Shown piece by piece: positions 36,069-45,665 of a stretch of DNA of 53,317 nucleotides. The translations under genes and the position numbers were made by a program. Location: the NCBI GenBank assembly GCA_937871505.1, contig CALMPF010000072.1, positions 1-53,317 on the forward strand, written 5' to 3'. Every line of letters begins with the position of its first letter. The first letter of the stretch is position 1. The notes beneath the pieces were generated by a model. The model had not been told where the DNA came from and ran no database searches. It saw nothing but the letters and a program-made list of their open reading frames with translations. The DNA is from an uncultured Planctomycetia bacterium (lineage in GTDB: Bacteria; Planctomycetota; Phycisphaerae; Phycisphaerales; SM1A02).

Positions 36069-38087
36069 TCACGCCCCCGTGCGCCGGAACCGCGGCGCCG
36101 AGGCGCAGAGCGCACCGAGCGCGGGAAGGAGCAGGGCGACCGGCACGATCCAGCGGAGCTGGTAGAGCAGCCGTTCGCGCGCGGCGTGGTGCGCCCCGAA
36201 GTAGGAGACCGGCCCGGGCGGCTCGACGAGGCGCGGTTCCTGCGCGAACGCGCGCTCGAGCACGTTGAGCGTGCCGTCGACGCCCTTGGACCCCAGGCGC
36301 TCGAGGGCTTCGCGATAGCGTCGTCGAACCTCGCCTCCCGCCTCGCGCCGGGCCTCGTCGAGCGACATCGGGAGGACCACGCCGTAGTCCGGATCGAGGA
36401 TCGCCCTCTGCACTCCGTCGACATGCAGCGTGACGATCGCATGGCCGTCGAGGAGCGTGAACCGGGCGTCGAGGCCCTCGGCGCGCAGCAGCGAGGTCAG
36501 CGCCGCGGAGACCTGCCCGCACATCCCCACCCCGCGCTCGATCGCCTTGCGCGGATCCGCGAAGCGATAGTTGCGGAAGCTCGGCGAGACCTCGCCGCCG
36601 AGCCAGATCAGCCAGTTCTCCGACGCGGGAACGTGCAGCCGCAGCCGCTCCGCCTTCCCCGGAATCCAGACATGCGCGACGGAATCGGCGACGAGATGGG
36701 TCATCCGTTCCGCCAGCGCTGCGTCGTCCTCGCCTGGGAGCCGCCCAAGCTGGACGCGCGCCGTCGGCCAGTCGAGGCGCACGTCGCCCGGACCCAGACC
36801 GTTGGCCGCGACGAACTCGACATCGTCGACCAGCGGCGAGCGGAGCGGGAGGACCGCCGATGAGGCGTTGAGCCCCAGCAGCAGAACGCCCGCGATGGCG
36901 AGCGCCGCGACGCCTCCGCGCATCGCCCCGAGCGGCCCCAGACCGCTGCGTCGGCGCACCGCGGACCAGCCGAGCATCGCCGTCGCGATCGCGGCGACGC
37001 CGCCGAGCATCACGACCGTCCCGCGCGCGGCGCGGACCGGAATCCGGACGACCGCGTCGGCTTCCGGAGCCCCGGCGAGATCGAGGACGATTCCGTGCTG
37101 CGTCGGATAGAACGTCGGCCGCTCCTCCTCGCTCGCCTCGTGAAACTCCTGCCACGTGCGCGCCCGCTCGAGCGGAACGTCGCCGACGATCACCTCGAGC
37201 GAACGCGGCGAGCGCGACGCCGAGGGAAGCGAGAGCTCCCGGAACGGCCCCGCGTGCTGCTCGAGCGGCCGGGCGACGAGGGAGATGACGCGGAAGTCGT
37301 GGACGCCGCTCGTCGTCCGGCTCGCGAGATAGTGGACGATCGAGGCGTTGTCGGAGAGGGCGCGCGCCTCGACCGATCGGGCGGCGCTGAAGACCTCCCA
37401 GCGCGACGCCAGCGCGACCGCGAAGAGCGCCCAGAGCGCGGTCGTCGCCAGGACCGGGAGCACCGGCCAGATGGTCCGCGCTTTCCGCCCGACCGAGACG
37501 GCGCCGAGGTCGCCCCGCCGACCGGCCGACCCGCGTCTCTCGATCACGACGATCGCGACGGCGAGCGCCGCCGCGATCAGCCCGAGGCCGAGCATCGCGG
37601 AGCGGGCAAGCGCCATCGGCGCGGCAAGCTCGTAGATGCGGCCGTTGGTCCGAGGATCGCTCCCGTCCGAGGTCGAGAAGATGAGGTGCGCTCCCCAGTG
37701 CGAGTAGCGGCCGGCGCCCTCCTCCGCGACCGTCGCGTGAAGCGCATGGGCGGGCCCGAGCGGCACGCCATCTTCGAAGAGCAGCAGACCCGAAGCTCGC
37801 GGGCGATTCACCGAGTCCGTCCGGAACGTCGCGGGCCAGGGGATGCGCGGCACCGCAGCGCGCCACGCGCGTCCGCCGTGAGGCTCGATCGTCACCGAGG
37901 CGAGGCGCCGTTCGATCGTCGGGGGCCGGATCGCGACGTACGCCGTCGCGAGCGCGCAGGCGGCGAGCGCGACCAGCGTCGCGAGGATGGCACGGTGCGG
38001 ACCCGGCTTCAGCCGGCCCGGAGTGCGCCTCGCCGCCCAGTTCGATCCGTTCGATCCGGGCATCGCGCCCGCCAGTGGACCCGTCAT
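36069..38087 (-). CDS. Membrane protein with transglutaminase-like domain
   Basis: 672 residues. Membrane segments lie at about 32-54, 156-183, 206-228, 355-375, 391-412 and near 640-660. Residues 100-155 hold a module ending SHWGAHLIFSTSDGSDP and NGRIYEL that recurs in the next upstream gene. Residues 500-570 form a transglutaminase-like core: GMCGQVSAAL (C523), DGHAIVTLH (H549) and LDPDYG (D565), so the Cys-His-Asp triad is intact. Such domains in bacterial membranes may act as proteases or in cell-surface processing. The start overlaps the upstream stop through ATGA. Role is unknown; the location suggests glycan or surface-protein maturation. Confidence 0.8.
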   Translation of the reverse strand: MTGPLAGAMPGSNGSNWAARRTPGRLKPGPHRAILATLVALAACALATAYVAIRPPTIERRLASVTIEPHGGRAWRAAVPRIPWPATFRTDSVNRPRASGLLLFEDGVPLGPAHALHATVAEEGAGRYSHWGAHLIFSTSDGSDPRTNGRIYELAAPMALARSAMLGLGLIAAALAVAIVVIERRGSAGRRGDLGAVSVGRKARTIWPVLPVLATTALWALFAVALASRWEVFSAARSVEARALSDNASIVHYLASRTTSGVHDFRVISLVARPLEQHAGPFRELSLPSASRSPRSLEVIVGDVPLERARTWQEFHEASEEERPTFYPTQHGIVLDLAGAPEADAVVRIPVRAARGTVVMLGGVAAIATAMLGWSAVRRRSGLGPLGAMRGGVAALAIAGVLLLGLNASSAVLPLRSPLVDDVEFVAANGLGPGDVRLDWPTARVQLGRLPGEDDAALAERMTHLVADSVAHVWIPGKAERLRLHVPASENWLIWLGGEVSPSFRNYRFADPRKAIERGVGMCGQVSAALTSLLRAEGLDARFTLLDGHAIVTLHVDGVQRAILDPDYGVVLPMSLDEARREAGGEVRRRYREALERLGSKGVDGTLNVLERAFAQEPRLVEPPGPVSYFGAHHAARERLLYQLRWIVPVALLLPALGALCASAPRFRRTGA

Positions 38088-39154
38088 CGTCGCGGATCCC
38101 TCAGGGCAAACGTCGATCTACCGATGGCGATCTCGTAGCTGCGGCCGTTCGCCGTCGGATCGGAGTTGTCGGAAGTCGAGAAGTAGAGCATCGCCTCGTG
38201 CTCGGAGAGATCGGCATCGGGCTTCGCCTCGCTCCAGTGGGAGAAGCGCCCGGCGCCGAGCCGGCGGATCTCATCATGCCAGGCGTGGGCCGGACCCAGC
38301 TCGATCCGGGCGGCGCCCTCCCGCTCGATGAGCCGCGCCCTCGACGTCCGGGGGTCCGATGCCGAGTCCGGTGCTTCGGGGAGGAGCACCTCGCAGCACC
38401 ACGCGTGCCCGCTCTCGCGCCGGTAGGGCGTCCACTCCGCCGCGATCCGGTCGCGGGCGGCCTCGCCGCCCAGACGACCGCACCAGGTCCCCCATCCGAC
38501 GACGCCGATGGCATCGAGCGTTCCGTCGCTGACGCGGGCATCGACCCAGGGGCGGACGAGCGCTTCCTTCGCCTGGGCGCCGGGAGCGTCGTAGTCGTCG
38601 ATGGCGAGAAGGCACCGCGGCGTGAGCAGCGGGGCGAAGCGCCCGAGATGACGACCGATGTCACCATCCGCGTCGACGGCCATCATGCCGATGGAGCCGC
38701 CATCGAGCAGCGCCGCCACCTCCCTGAACGCCAGCGGGCTGGTCGCCAGTCGCGGGATCACCGAGACGCGTTCCTCCACGCCGAAGCGCCGGAGATTGCG
38801 CCGCAGGTCGCCGAGCACATCCGAGGAGGGCATCGATTCGTGATGCGGATGCGGCGTCCCGACCTCGATGGCGATGACCCGGCTTCGGCTCCCCAGGGCG
38901 ATCGCGACCGTGCTTCCGCCGATGTAGGTTCCGATCTCGAGGATCATCCCCTCCGCCTCGCGGGCGAGCGACGCCAGCATCGAGAGCGCGTCCTCGCGAA
39001 GCATCGAGATGTCTCGGATCGCGGCCAGAACCTCCGGGTCGAGCGGCGCCCGGGCGCCGGCGGCGGAGGCGCGGGCCGGCGCCTGGCGGCGGAGCGCCGT
39101 CGCGAGCGGCGCGAAGACTCCGGGCAGTCGGCGCAGGAGCGTTGGGAGGTGCAT
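38084..39154 (-). CDS. SAM methyltransferase-like protein with C-terminal shared module
   Basis: 356 residues from ATG 39154. The Rossmann part starts ILEIGTYIGGSTVAIALG (71-88) and IAIEVG, then IGMMAVDADGDIGRHLGRFA and LLAIDDYDAPG, as in class I methyltransferases of the cephalosporin hydroxylase/MT24 type. The C-terminal 70 residues carry LGPAHAWHDEIRRLGAGRFS followed by YFSTSDNSDP and NGRSYEI, the same module as in the downstream transglutaminase-like protein. Those two genes overlap by ATGA. The catalytic role is inferred from the fold only. Confidence 0.78.
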   Translation of the reverse strand: MHLPTLLRRLPGVFAPLATALRRQAPARASAAGARAPLDPEVLAAIRDISMLREDALSMLASLAREAEGMILEIGTYIGGSTVAIALGSRSRVIAIEVGTPHPHHESMPSSDVLGDLRRNLRRFGVEERVSVIPRLATSPLAFREVAALLDGGSIGMMAVDADGDIGRHLGRFAPLLTPRCLLAIDDYDAPGAQAKEALVRPWVDARVSDGTLDAIGVVGWGTWCGRLGGEAARDRIAAEWTPYRRESGHAWCCEVLLPEAPDSASDPRTSRARLIEREGAARIELGPAHAWHDEIRRLGAGRFSHWSEAKPDADLSEHEAMLYFSTSDNSDPTANGRSYEIAIGRSTFALRDPRR

Positions 39155-39323
39155 CGGGCGTGAGGCGGCGCGCAGCCCGCGACCGGACCGTCGTCGGAAG
39201 GAACGGCGGCCTGCGCCCTCGGCGGAGCCGCGCGGGTCCGCCGGACCCTTCGGCGCCTCCGCGGCGCGAAGCGACAGCGACCGATGCGACAGTAGGCCCG
39301 CGGCCGGGTTCGGTCCCCGGGTA
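39155..39323. other. Short intergenic region
   Basis: 169 bases between the last gene of the TonB operon and the methyltransferase gene, both minus strand. It should hold the operon terminator and the promoter of the next gene. No clean hairpin was seen. Confidence 0.35.
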
Positions 39324-40823
39324 TCAGCGGGATCCCGACCTGCCCTGCCGCTGCACCTGCTCGAGGTACCGCTGCACGTTCTCGCGCGGCGCGAGCTCGA
39401 GCGATCGCCGCAGAAGCGGGATCGCCTCGTCGAAGCGCGAGGCCTTGACGAGCGCCTGGGCATGCCGCAGCTTGGCCTCGGCCTCGAATCGCTCGATCAT
39501 CGCGGCCCGCTCGAAGAAGAAGATCCCGCGCTCGAGATCCCCCTTCTCGGCGTGATGGCGGCCGAGGAGGATCAGCGCCTCGCCATCGAGCGGGTCGAGC
39601 GCCACGACCTCCTCGAGCAGGCGCGCCTCCTCGGAGGCGGCGTCCCGCGCCAGTGCGAGCCGGGCTCGCAGCCGGAGCAAGTCCTTGCGGTCCTCCTGAC
39701 CGAGCGCCGATCCATGGGCCGATTCGATCGCGTCGAGGAGGCGCTCGGTCTGCTCGACGGCCCCCCGCGCCGTGATCGCCTTCGCGGCGCGCATGGCGCG
39801 CTCGAGCGGCATCGGCGGCTGCATCGCCATCGCCCTGAGGTACCGGTCGACGGCGAGCTCGAAGATCTCCTCGTTGACGTAGATGTCCCCGAGCATCGCG
39901 AGACTCTCCATCGTCGACTGCCCGAGCGAGTCGACGAGCTCGTAGTTCTCGGCGGCGCGCATCGGCTGGTTGAGCCCGAGGAACGCATTCGCCTGAAGCA
40001 GCCAGAGCTCGCCGCGATCCGGGTTCTGCGCCATCAGCAGCTCGACGAGCGCGGATGCATCGGCGAAGCGCCGCTGCCTGAAGAGACTCCGCGCGAGTCC
40101 CATCTTCCAGTCGAGGGTGTGCGGATCGAGCAGGATCGCCATGCGATAGGCGGTCTCGGCCGCGAGCTCGTCGCCGACGCTGGAGCTCGCGTAGCCCAGC
40201 AGGCCGTAGGTCGTCGCATCGCCGCCTCCGAGCTCGACCACCCGGCCGAGCGCCGTCATCGCCGCCGGGAGATCCTCCTGCTTGGCGCGGACCAGCCCGA
40301 GGTTGCGCCACGCGCGCCGGAACCGGGGGAACTTCCGCACTGCGGCCTCGTACTCCGAGGCCGCCTCAGCGAGCTCATCCCGCTGGAAGTGGATGTTCCC
40401 GAGCGTGAAGTCGTAGACCGCCGACGACGCGTTGTTGCGGCGCCGCCGGAGGTGCTCGGCGGCCTTGTCGAGGTCGTTCGCGCCGAGGTGCTCCAGAACC
40501 CGCTGCATCTGCTTGAGCTCGTCGGCCGTCACCTTCGGCTCGATGTCGGTCTCGGCGGCGTAGCTGCGCGCGAACTGGGCGCGGAACTCCGGATCGTTCC
40601 AGATCGCCAGCTCGGCGGGCGTCGGGTCTCCGCTCGCGGCGCCGGCATGAGGCCGGTCGGCGAGGAAGAGCGCGCCCGCGACCGACGCGACGACGGCGCC
40701 GAGACGGCGCGGAGCGAGCCGGCGCAGAGGGCGCATGCTCGACGCACGATCGCCGCGGCGGCAACCGGCGACGCCGATGAGAGAGGCGACGGCGAGCATG
40801 GAGCGGGAAGCGATGCAGGGCAT
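39324..40823 (-). CDS. TPR-repeat lipoprotein of the TonB system
   Basis: 499 residues starting one base after the tonB stop (TGAAATG). The N-terminus MPCIASRSMLAVASLIGVAG followed by C fits a lipoprotein signal, though a second hydrophobic stretch follows at 43-55. From about residue 100 onward tetratricopeptide repeats run to the end, for example DFTLGNIHFQRDELAEAASE, AWRNLGLVRAKQEDLPAAM and ILLGRHHAEKGDLERGIFFF. A TPR protein ends similar exbB-exbD-tonB-DUF3450 operons in gammaproteobacteria, where it is thought to act in the periplasm. It probably scaffolds the complex here (inference). Confidence 0.88.
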   Translation of the reverse strand: MPCIASRSMLAVASLIGVAGCRRGDRASSMRPLRRLAPRRLGAVVASVAGALFLADRPHAGAASGDPTPAELAIWNDPEFRAQFARSYAAETDIEPKVTADELKQMQRVLEHLGANDLDKAAEHLRRRRNNASSAVYDFTLGNIHFQRDELAEAASEYEAAVRKFPRFRRAWRNLGLVRAKQEDLPAAMTALGRVVELGGGDATTYGLLGYASSSVGDELAAETAYRMAILLDPHTLDWKMGLARSLFRQRRFADASALVELLMAQNPDRGELWLLQANAFLGLNQPMRAAENYELVDSLGQSTMESLAMLGDIYVNEEIFELAVDRYLRAMAMQPPMPLERAMRAAKAITARGAVEQTERLLDAIESAHGSALGQEDRKDLLRLRARLALARDAASEEARLLEEVVALDPLDGEALILLGRHHAEKGDLERGIFFFERAAMIERFEAEAKLRHAQALVKASRFDEAIPLLRRSLELAPRENVQRYLEQVQRQGRSGSR

Positions 40824-40824
40824 T

Positions 40825-41505
40825 TCAGGATCCCTTCGGGAACGTGATTGGAACGCGCATGCGGACCTTGACCGGCCGGCCGCCGACCTTTCCCGGCTCG
40901 AAGCGCCACTGACGGACCGCGGCGAGGGCCGGCTTGTCGAAGATCGGGTCGCTCGAGCGCTGGACTGTCGGGTTCTCGACCCGGCCGTCGGTCCCGACGA
41001 CGAAGATCACGTGGACCGTCCCGGGCGCTCGCTCGCGCGCCTTGCGATCGAGAACGGGGCTCGGCTGGTGGACGGCGCGAGGCCGGTCGTCGATCTCGGC
41101 GCTGTCGAAGATCGAGTCGGCCTGCTCGGCGACCTCTTCGAAGGACCGGAGCTGTCCGACCGACTCGATCGAGACGCCGCCGATCCCGCGCTCGGTGTTG
41201 AGGATGTCCTCCAGCGACTTGAGATCGAGCGGAGGCGGCGGCTCCTCCTCGAGCTCCGGGGGGTTCTCCTCGGGCTTCTCCTCCTCTTCCTCCTTCTCCT
41301 CCTCGGGAGGCGGCGGAGGAGGAGGAATGTCGACGGTGTCGATCGATGCGATGGAGACCACGTCGACCGCGGCGGCGTTCATCTGCTGGATCACGGGCAG
41401 GACCAGAAAGCACGCGACGGCCAGCGCCACGGCGCCGACGATCACCGCGAACGAGTGAATCACCCTGACGAAGACGGAGCGGCTCTTGCGGCGGTGGACC
41501 TTCAT
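40825..41505 (-). CDS. tonB: TonB energy transducer
   Basis: 226 residues. A basic start and one membrane helix (VIVGAVALAVACFLVLPVI, residues 22-40) are followed by a proline/glutamate linker (IPPPPPPPEEEKEEEEEK). The C-terminal domain contains PSPVLDRKARERA, GTVHVIFVVGTDGRVENPTV and ALAAVRQWRFEPGKVGGRPV, the standard TonB fold that contacts the TonB box of outer-membrane receptors. It spans the periplasm and passes on the proton-motive force harvested by ExbB/ExbD. It is 73 bp after exbD. Confidence 0.96.
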   Translation of the reverse strand: MKVHRRKSRSVFVRVIHSFAVIVGAVALAVACFLVLPVIQQMNAAAVDVVSIASIDTVDIPPPPPPPEEEKEEEEEKPEENPPELEEEPPPPLDLKSLEDILNTERGIGGVSIESVGQLRSFEEVAEQADSIFDSAEIDDRPRAVHQPSPVLDRKARERAPGTVHVIFVVGTDGRVENPTVQRSSDPIFDKPALAAVRQWRFEPGKVGGRPVKVRMRVPITFPKGS

Positions 41506-41578
41506 GACCTGCTGATCCTCGGGAGGGAACGGCGGAGGTGCGCGCTCGCGGCGGAGGTGAGGACGGGGACGCGAGGAG

Positions 41579-41992
41579 CTAGCTCCGCGCCGAACGGGTC
41601 GCGACGCTGACCTTCGAGGCTCCGCCGAGCTTGGCCTCGTCGACGATGCGGATGAGCATTCCGGAGTTCGATCCGGCGTCCGCCTGGATGATCACCGGGA
41701 GCTCCTCGGTCTGGAGCATCCGACGAACGAGAGGCTGCACGCCGCCGATGCCGATCTCGCGGCCGCCGTAGACGACCTCGCCGGCCTCGGTGAGCGCGAT
41801 CAGGATGCTCGCCTTCTCCAGGCGGACCGCGGACGTCGCCTGCGGTCGATCGACCTCGACACCGGTCTCGTCGACGAAGACCGTGGTCACGATGAAGAAG
41901 ATCAGGAGGATGAAGACGCAGTCGATCAGCGGGGACATGTCGATCCCGGCCTCCGACCCCTCGTCGCGAAGCGATTCCCTGAAACGTGTCAT
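41579..41992 (-). CDS. exbD: ExbD-family biopolymer transport protein
   Basis: 137 residues from ATG 41992, overlapping the exbB stop by ATGA. One membrane helix (MSPLIDCVFILLIFFIVTTV) carries the conserved aspartate (D24) that takes part in proton flow. The periplasmic part has VIIQADAGSNSGMLIRIVDE, as in ExbD/TolR. It forms the stator complex with the ExbB proteins. Confidence 0.95.
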   Translation of the reverse strand: MTRFRESLRDEGSEAGIDMSPLIDCVFILLIFFIVTTVFVDETGVEVDRPQATSAVRLEKASILIALTEAGEVVYGGREIGIGGVQPLVRRMLQTEELPVIIQADAGSNSGMLIRIVDEAKLGGASKVSVATRSARS

Positions 41993-42813
41993 GAACCTGT
42001 TCCTCCGGCGATTGCCGGGTGCGGCCGGCCCGGAGAGGACCGGGCATCGGTGACGGAGAGTTCGCGCGGCCGAGCGTCGCGGGAGGCGTCGGGTTCCCGG
42101 GTGCCCGACGGCCCGCGGCCGTCGGATCCGCCGGTCGCTCCGTCGCCCGGCGCGTAGAAGGACTGGATCCACGCGGTCTCGAGCTGGGCGAGAAATGCCC
42201 GGTAGCGCTCGACGGTCCGCGCGAGCTGGTACTGCATGAAGAGGCCGATCAGGGCGACGACGAGGCCGGTCTGCGTCGTGATCAGCGCCTCGGAGATGCC
42301 CGCGGCGATGAGCGTCATGGTCTTCTCGCCGCCGTGCCCGCCCGCCAGCGCTCCGAACGTCGCGAGCATTCCGGTGACGGTGCCGAGCAGACCGAGCAGC
42401 GGCGCCGCGGCGACGCAGGTCCGCATGACCCGCAGCTCGCGCTCGAAGGGCACGAGTTCGGCGACACGAAGCTGACGGAAGAGCTCCACGTCGTCGCCGC
42501 GGTGCCCCTCGGTGTCCACGAAGTCCATCAGCTCGCCGATGGGACCGCGCCGCTCCTCGGGCCGCCGGATCCACCTCCGCCATCGGCGCTCCGGAACCGA
42601 GCGGAACCCGCGCTCGCGCAGCGTCATGAAGAGGTGGACTGCGGTGCCGAAGAGCACGAGCGCGACCAGCGCGATCGGGTACATCGCCCAGCCTCCGCCG
42701 TTCCAGATCTCCATCGCCTGCGCGACGACGCCGCGCCCCCACTCCCCGGCCGCCTCCGCGGAGGGAAGGGTCAGAGGCGCCGCTGCCGCGATGCTGGTCG
42801 TCTGCGCGATCAT
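41989..42813 (-). CDS. exbB: Short ExbB/MotA/TolQ proton channel protein
   Basis: 274 residues from ATG 42813. Membrane segments lie at about 43-62, 130-155 and 170-195. The family motif CVAAAPLLGLLGTVTGMLAT and GISEALITTQTGLVVAL are present. The C-terminal 50 residues are low complexity. It lies seven bases after the longer ExbB gene and is the ExbB that would pair with ExbD. Confidence 0.95.
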   Translation of the reverse strand: MIAQTTSIAAAAPLTLPSAEAAGEWGRGVVAQAMEIWNGGGWAMYPIALVALVLFGTAVHLFMTLRERGFRSVPERRWRRWIRRPEERRGPIGELMDFVDTEGHRGDDVELFRQLRVAELVPFERELRVMRTCVAAAPLLGLLGTVTGMLATFGALAGGHGGEKTMTLIAAGISEALITTQTGLVVALIGLFMQYQLARTVERYRAFLAQLETAWIQSFYAPGDGATGGSDGRGPSGTREPDASRDARPRELSVTDARSSPGRPHPAIAGGTGS

Positions 42814-42820
42814 CGATCGA

Positions 42821-44623
42821 TCAGCCCTTGCCCGAGGCGGCGCCGAGCGGCTCGGTCTCCGTCTTCCCCGCCTCGGCCCGGCCCGCTCCTGCGTGGAGAT
42901 TCGAGGGCGGCGGCTCGGCGACGGCCGTCGATGCCGCAGACCCCCGCGCCGCCCCGCCGTCGCTCGGAGACGGGGTCGGCGGGCGATCCGAAGCCGCCGA
43001 TGCGGCGGAGGGCCGCGGCTCGACCTCCGCCGCCGGCCGCGGACTCGCCGACGGGGCGCCGCGATCCGGGGCGGTCGCGCCGGCAGGTCCGCGATCCGCG
43101 CGCTCGGCCTCGGCCCGCGAGATCTGATTGACAACCTGCATCGCGACGATCTCCATGCGGTCGGTGATTCCCTTCGCCCAGCGCGAGAGCAGCGCGTGCA
43201 GCAGCAGCGCGGGGATCGCCGCGATGAGGCCGAACTCCGTGGTGATCAGCGCCTGGGAGATGCCTCCCGAGAGCGTCTTGACGTCGCCCGAGCCGAAGAT
43301 CGTGATGAGCTTGAACGTCGTGATGATGCCCGTGACCGTGCCGAGCAGGCCCAGCAGCGGCGCCGCGGCCGCGCAGATCGCGATGAACGGCAGCATCCGC
43401 TGAAGGCGAAGCCGCGTGCGCATCACCACCTCGTACATCACCTCCTCGATCAGCTCGTGGCGCTGTCCAAGGTGGGCGACGCCCGCCATCAGCATCCTCC
43501 CGGTGGGGCCGCCGACGCGGCGGGCCCAGCGGGCGGCGGCCTCGCGATCGTCGGCGGCGATGGAGGCGAGCAGCTCGCGCAGCGCCCGCTTCGAGGGCGC
43601 TCGGACGAAGAGCAGCCGCAGGAACTTCCAGAGCGCCACCAGCAGGGAGGCTCCGGCGAGGACGTAGATCGGGTACATGACCGGACCGCCCTTCTGCATG
43701 TGCTCCCAGAGCGTCTCGCGGGTCGATTCGATCTTGTGGGCGTTGCCGAGGGTCGGATCGAGCGGAAAGAGCCCGGAGCCGGTCGCGATCAGGCCCGCCG
43801 CAGCCTCGGCGTCGGCCGGATCGGCGAAGGGCGTCAGGGCCGGCTCGAGCGAACCGAGGCGCTGACCCGCGGTGCCGACGAGGGAGCCGTCCTCCGATCG
43901 GAAGATGGCAGCGGGCCCGAGCAGCGCGAACGACCCTTCGCGGACCAGGCCGTCCGGCGCGACCACCGTCCCTTCGAAGCGCGTCCCGCCGAGCGCCTCC
44001 TCGATGCGCTCGAAGGCCTGATCGATGAACCCGAGCTGCACGTCGAAGCCGGCGCCGTCGTCGGTGCGTCCCAGCTCGGCCGCGAGGCGCATCCCCTCGA
44101 TGACGGACTCGTACCGCCGCAGCTCGGCGATGTGCATGCGCGACTCGAGATTGCGGGCGAACTCCGAGAGGAGCGTGCGCAGGTATGCCAGCTCGTTGCG
44201 CCGCATCGCGTTCTCGCGGACCAGGTTTCCAGCCGCGAGGGTGTCCGAGTCGAACTGCCGCGCCCGGCTCTGGTATGCGGCGCGGGCGTCCGCGAGCGCC
44301 TGCTCGAGCTGCGCGAGCTCGCGGCTCCGCGGCACGATGTCGGCGGCCATCGCCTCCCGGAGCGCCGCGAGCTCCGCAACGGCATCCTGGAGCCGGCGAT
44401 CGATCTCGCTCGACGCGCCGTCGAACCGCTCCCTCGAGGCCGCCGAGCCCTGGGCGAACGCGGCCGACGGAAGGAGCGCAAGCAGGATCGTCAGAGCGGC
44501 GCCGAAGCCCGCTGCAAGCGGAGAGCGCAGCGCGGCGGTGCGCCGCAGGCTGCGGCGTGCCGCACCGGGCTCATGAGAGCCGCAGCGTGGGAAGGCGAGT
44601 CGGATGTGCCAAGGGTTCATCAT
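42821..44623 (-). CDS. Long ExbB-type protein with periplasmic coiled coil (TtpC-like)
   Basis: 600 residues from an ATGATG at 44623 with AGGAG just upstream. A signal peptide (about 30-58, ending SAAFAQG) is followed by a helical coiled-coil region (60-175: EIDRRLQDAVAELAALREAM and on) and a periplasmic beta domain. The channel part begins near residue 315 (VMYPIYVLAGASLLVALWKF) and contains CAAAAPLLGLLGTVTGIITT and SQALITTEFGLIAAIPALLL. The last 90 residues are an A/P/S-rich tail. The plan equals TtpC, the fourth member of Vibrio TonB2 systems, needed besides ExbB and ExbD. Confidence 0.92.
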   Translation of the reverse strand: MMNPWHIRLAFPRCGSHEPGAARRSLRRTAALRSPLAAGFGAALTILLALLPSAAFAQGSAASRERFDGASSEIDRRLQDAVAELAALREAMAADIVPRSRELAQLEQALADARAAYQSRARQFDSDTLAAGNLVRENAMRRNELAYLRTLLSEFARNLESRMHIAELRRYESVIEGMRLAAELGRTDDGAGFDVQLGFIDQAFERIEEALGGTRFEGTVVAPDGLVREGSFALLGPAAIFRSEDGSLVGTAGQRLGSLEPALTPFADPADAEAAAGLIATGSGLFPLDPTLGNAHKIESTRETLWEHMQKGGPVMYPIYVLAGASLLVALWKFLRLLFVRAPSKRALRELLASIAADDREAAARWARRVGGPTGRMLMAGVAHLGQRHELIEEVMYEVVMRTRLRLQRMLPFIAICAAAAPLLGLLGTVTGIITTFKLITIFGSGDVKTLSGGISQALITTEFGLIAAIPALLLHALLSRWAKGITDRMEIVAMQVVNQISRAEAERADRGPAGATAPDRGAPSASPRPAAEVEPRPSAASAASDRPPTPSPSDGGAARGSAASTAVAEPPPSNLHAGAGRAEAGKTETEPLGAASGKG

Positions 44624-44640
44624 GTGCTCCTGCGGCAGGC

Positions 44641-45612
44641 TCAGTCGATCTCGACGGGCACCCGCACGAACATCGCGGGCCGCTCGTTGGCGAGGACGGC
44701 GATCAGGGCTGCGACCGGCTCCCGCGCCGCGTCGAGGACGCGCCACTCCCACGCCTGCGGTCCTGCCGATCCGACCGCGGCGACGCCGCCTCCCGTGGTG
44801 ATGAAGAACCCGCACCCCAGCCCCGCGTAGACCGTCGTCACCTCCGCGGAGGAGCCGTCGGGAAGCGGCATGATCTCCACATGCCGCGAGATCTCCGCGT
44901 TGAAGCGGTTGATCTCGTTGAGGACGCCGATGACGTTCTGCCATCGCTCGCCGAGCGACTGCTGGACGAGGGCCCGGGGCTCCGGCGCGGCCTGCGGATC
45001 GCCGGCGAGGGCGGCAGGAGCGTCTGAGCCTTGCGGTTCCGAGGCGCCGGCGGCCCCGGGCGCCGGAGGCTCCGCGCCAGCGGCGGCGGCGACCGGCCGC
45101 GGGATCCGCCCGCTGAGAATCGAGACCTTCTCCTGGACCGGAAGGGGAAGCCGCGGCAGCAGCCCGAGCGTCCGCGTCTCGAGCGAGACGACCGCATCGT
45201 GGAGCCGCGTTGCGAGGCCCTTGAGGGCCTCGCTCTCGACGCGCGCCGACTCGCCGCCCTGCTTCGCCTCCGTCACGCGCAGGTCGAGCTCCTTGGTCGC
45301 GCTGACGAGCTTCTCGATCTCCGCGCGAAGCAGGTCGATGCGATCGTCGAGAGACTCGCGCCTGAGCTTCCACTCGCTCTGCTCGCGCGAGATGGTCCGG
45401 CGCACGTCCACCCAGCGCTCGAGGGCGCTCCTCGCCCCGTCGAGATCCGGTCCCCGAGCGGCGCCGCCGGAACCGATCGCCGACGATGAGGCCGCGACGA
45501 CGGCCACCGCCACGGCAAAGAGGGCTCCGGGCACGCCGCGTCCGAGCGGCGTTCGCGGGGGGGTCGGCCGGCGTCCTGGAGGTCTCGGGATCGGACTCTG
45601 GGTGATCGTCAT
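44641..45612 (-). CDS. DUF3450 family periplasmic protein
   Basis: 323 residues from ATG 45612. A hydrophobic N-terminal segment (GALFAVAVAVVAASSSAIGS) serves as signal or anchor. Then a coiled coil (ISREQSEWKLRRESLDDRID, LLRAEIEKLVSATKELDLRV) and a C-terminal region with ALVQQSLGERWQNVIGVLNE, NRFNAEISRHVEIMPLPDGS and AGLGCGFFITTGGGVAAVG, the conserved DUF3450 end. In gammaproteobacteria this family is always beside ttpC-exbB-exbD-tonB genes, as here. The function is unknown. It ends 17 bases before the long exbB. Confidence 0.9.
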   Translation of the reverse strand: MTITQSPIPRPPGRRPTPPRTPLGRGVPGALFAVAVAVVAASSSAIGSGGAARGPDLDGARSALERWVDVRRTISREQSEWKLRRESLDDRIDLLRAEIEKLVSATKELDLRVTEAKQGGESARVESEALKGLATRLHDAVVSLETRTLGLLPRLPLPVQEKVSILSGRIPRPVAAAAGAEPPAPGAAGASEPQGSDAPAALAGDPQAAPEPRALVQQSLGERWQNVIGVLNEINRFNAEISRHVEIMPLPDGSSAEVTTVYAGLGCGFFITTGGGVAAVGSAGPQAWEWRVLDAAREPVAALIAVLANERPAMFVRVPVEID

Positions 45613-45665
45613 GGCGATGGCTGTCTCCGCGGCACGTGCGGCCGCCCTTGGAGCGACGGCGTCCT

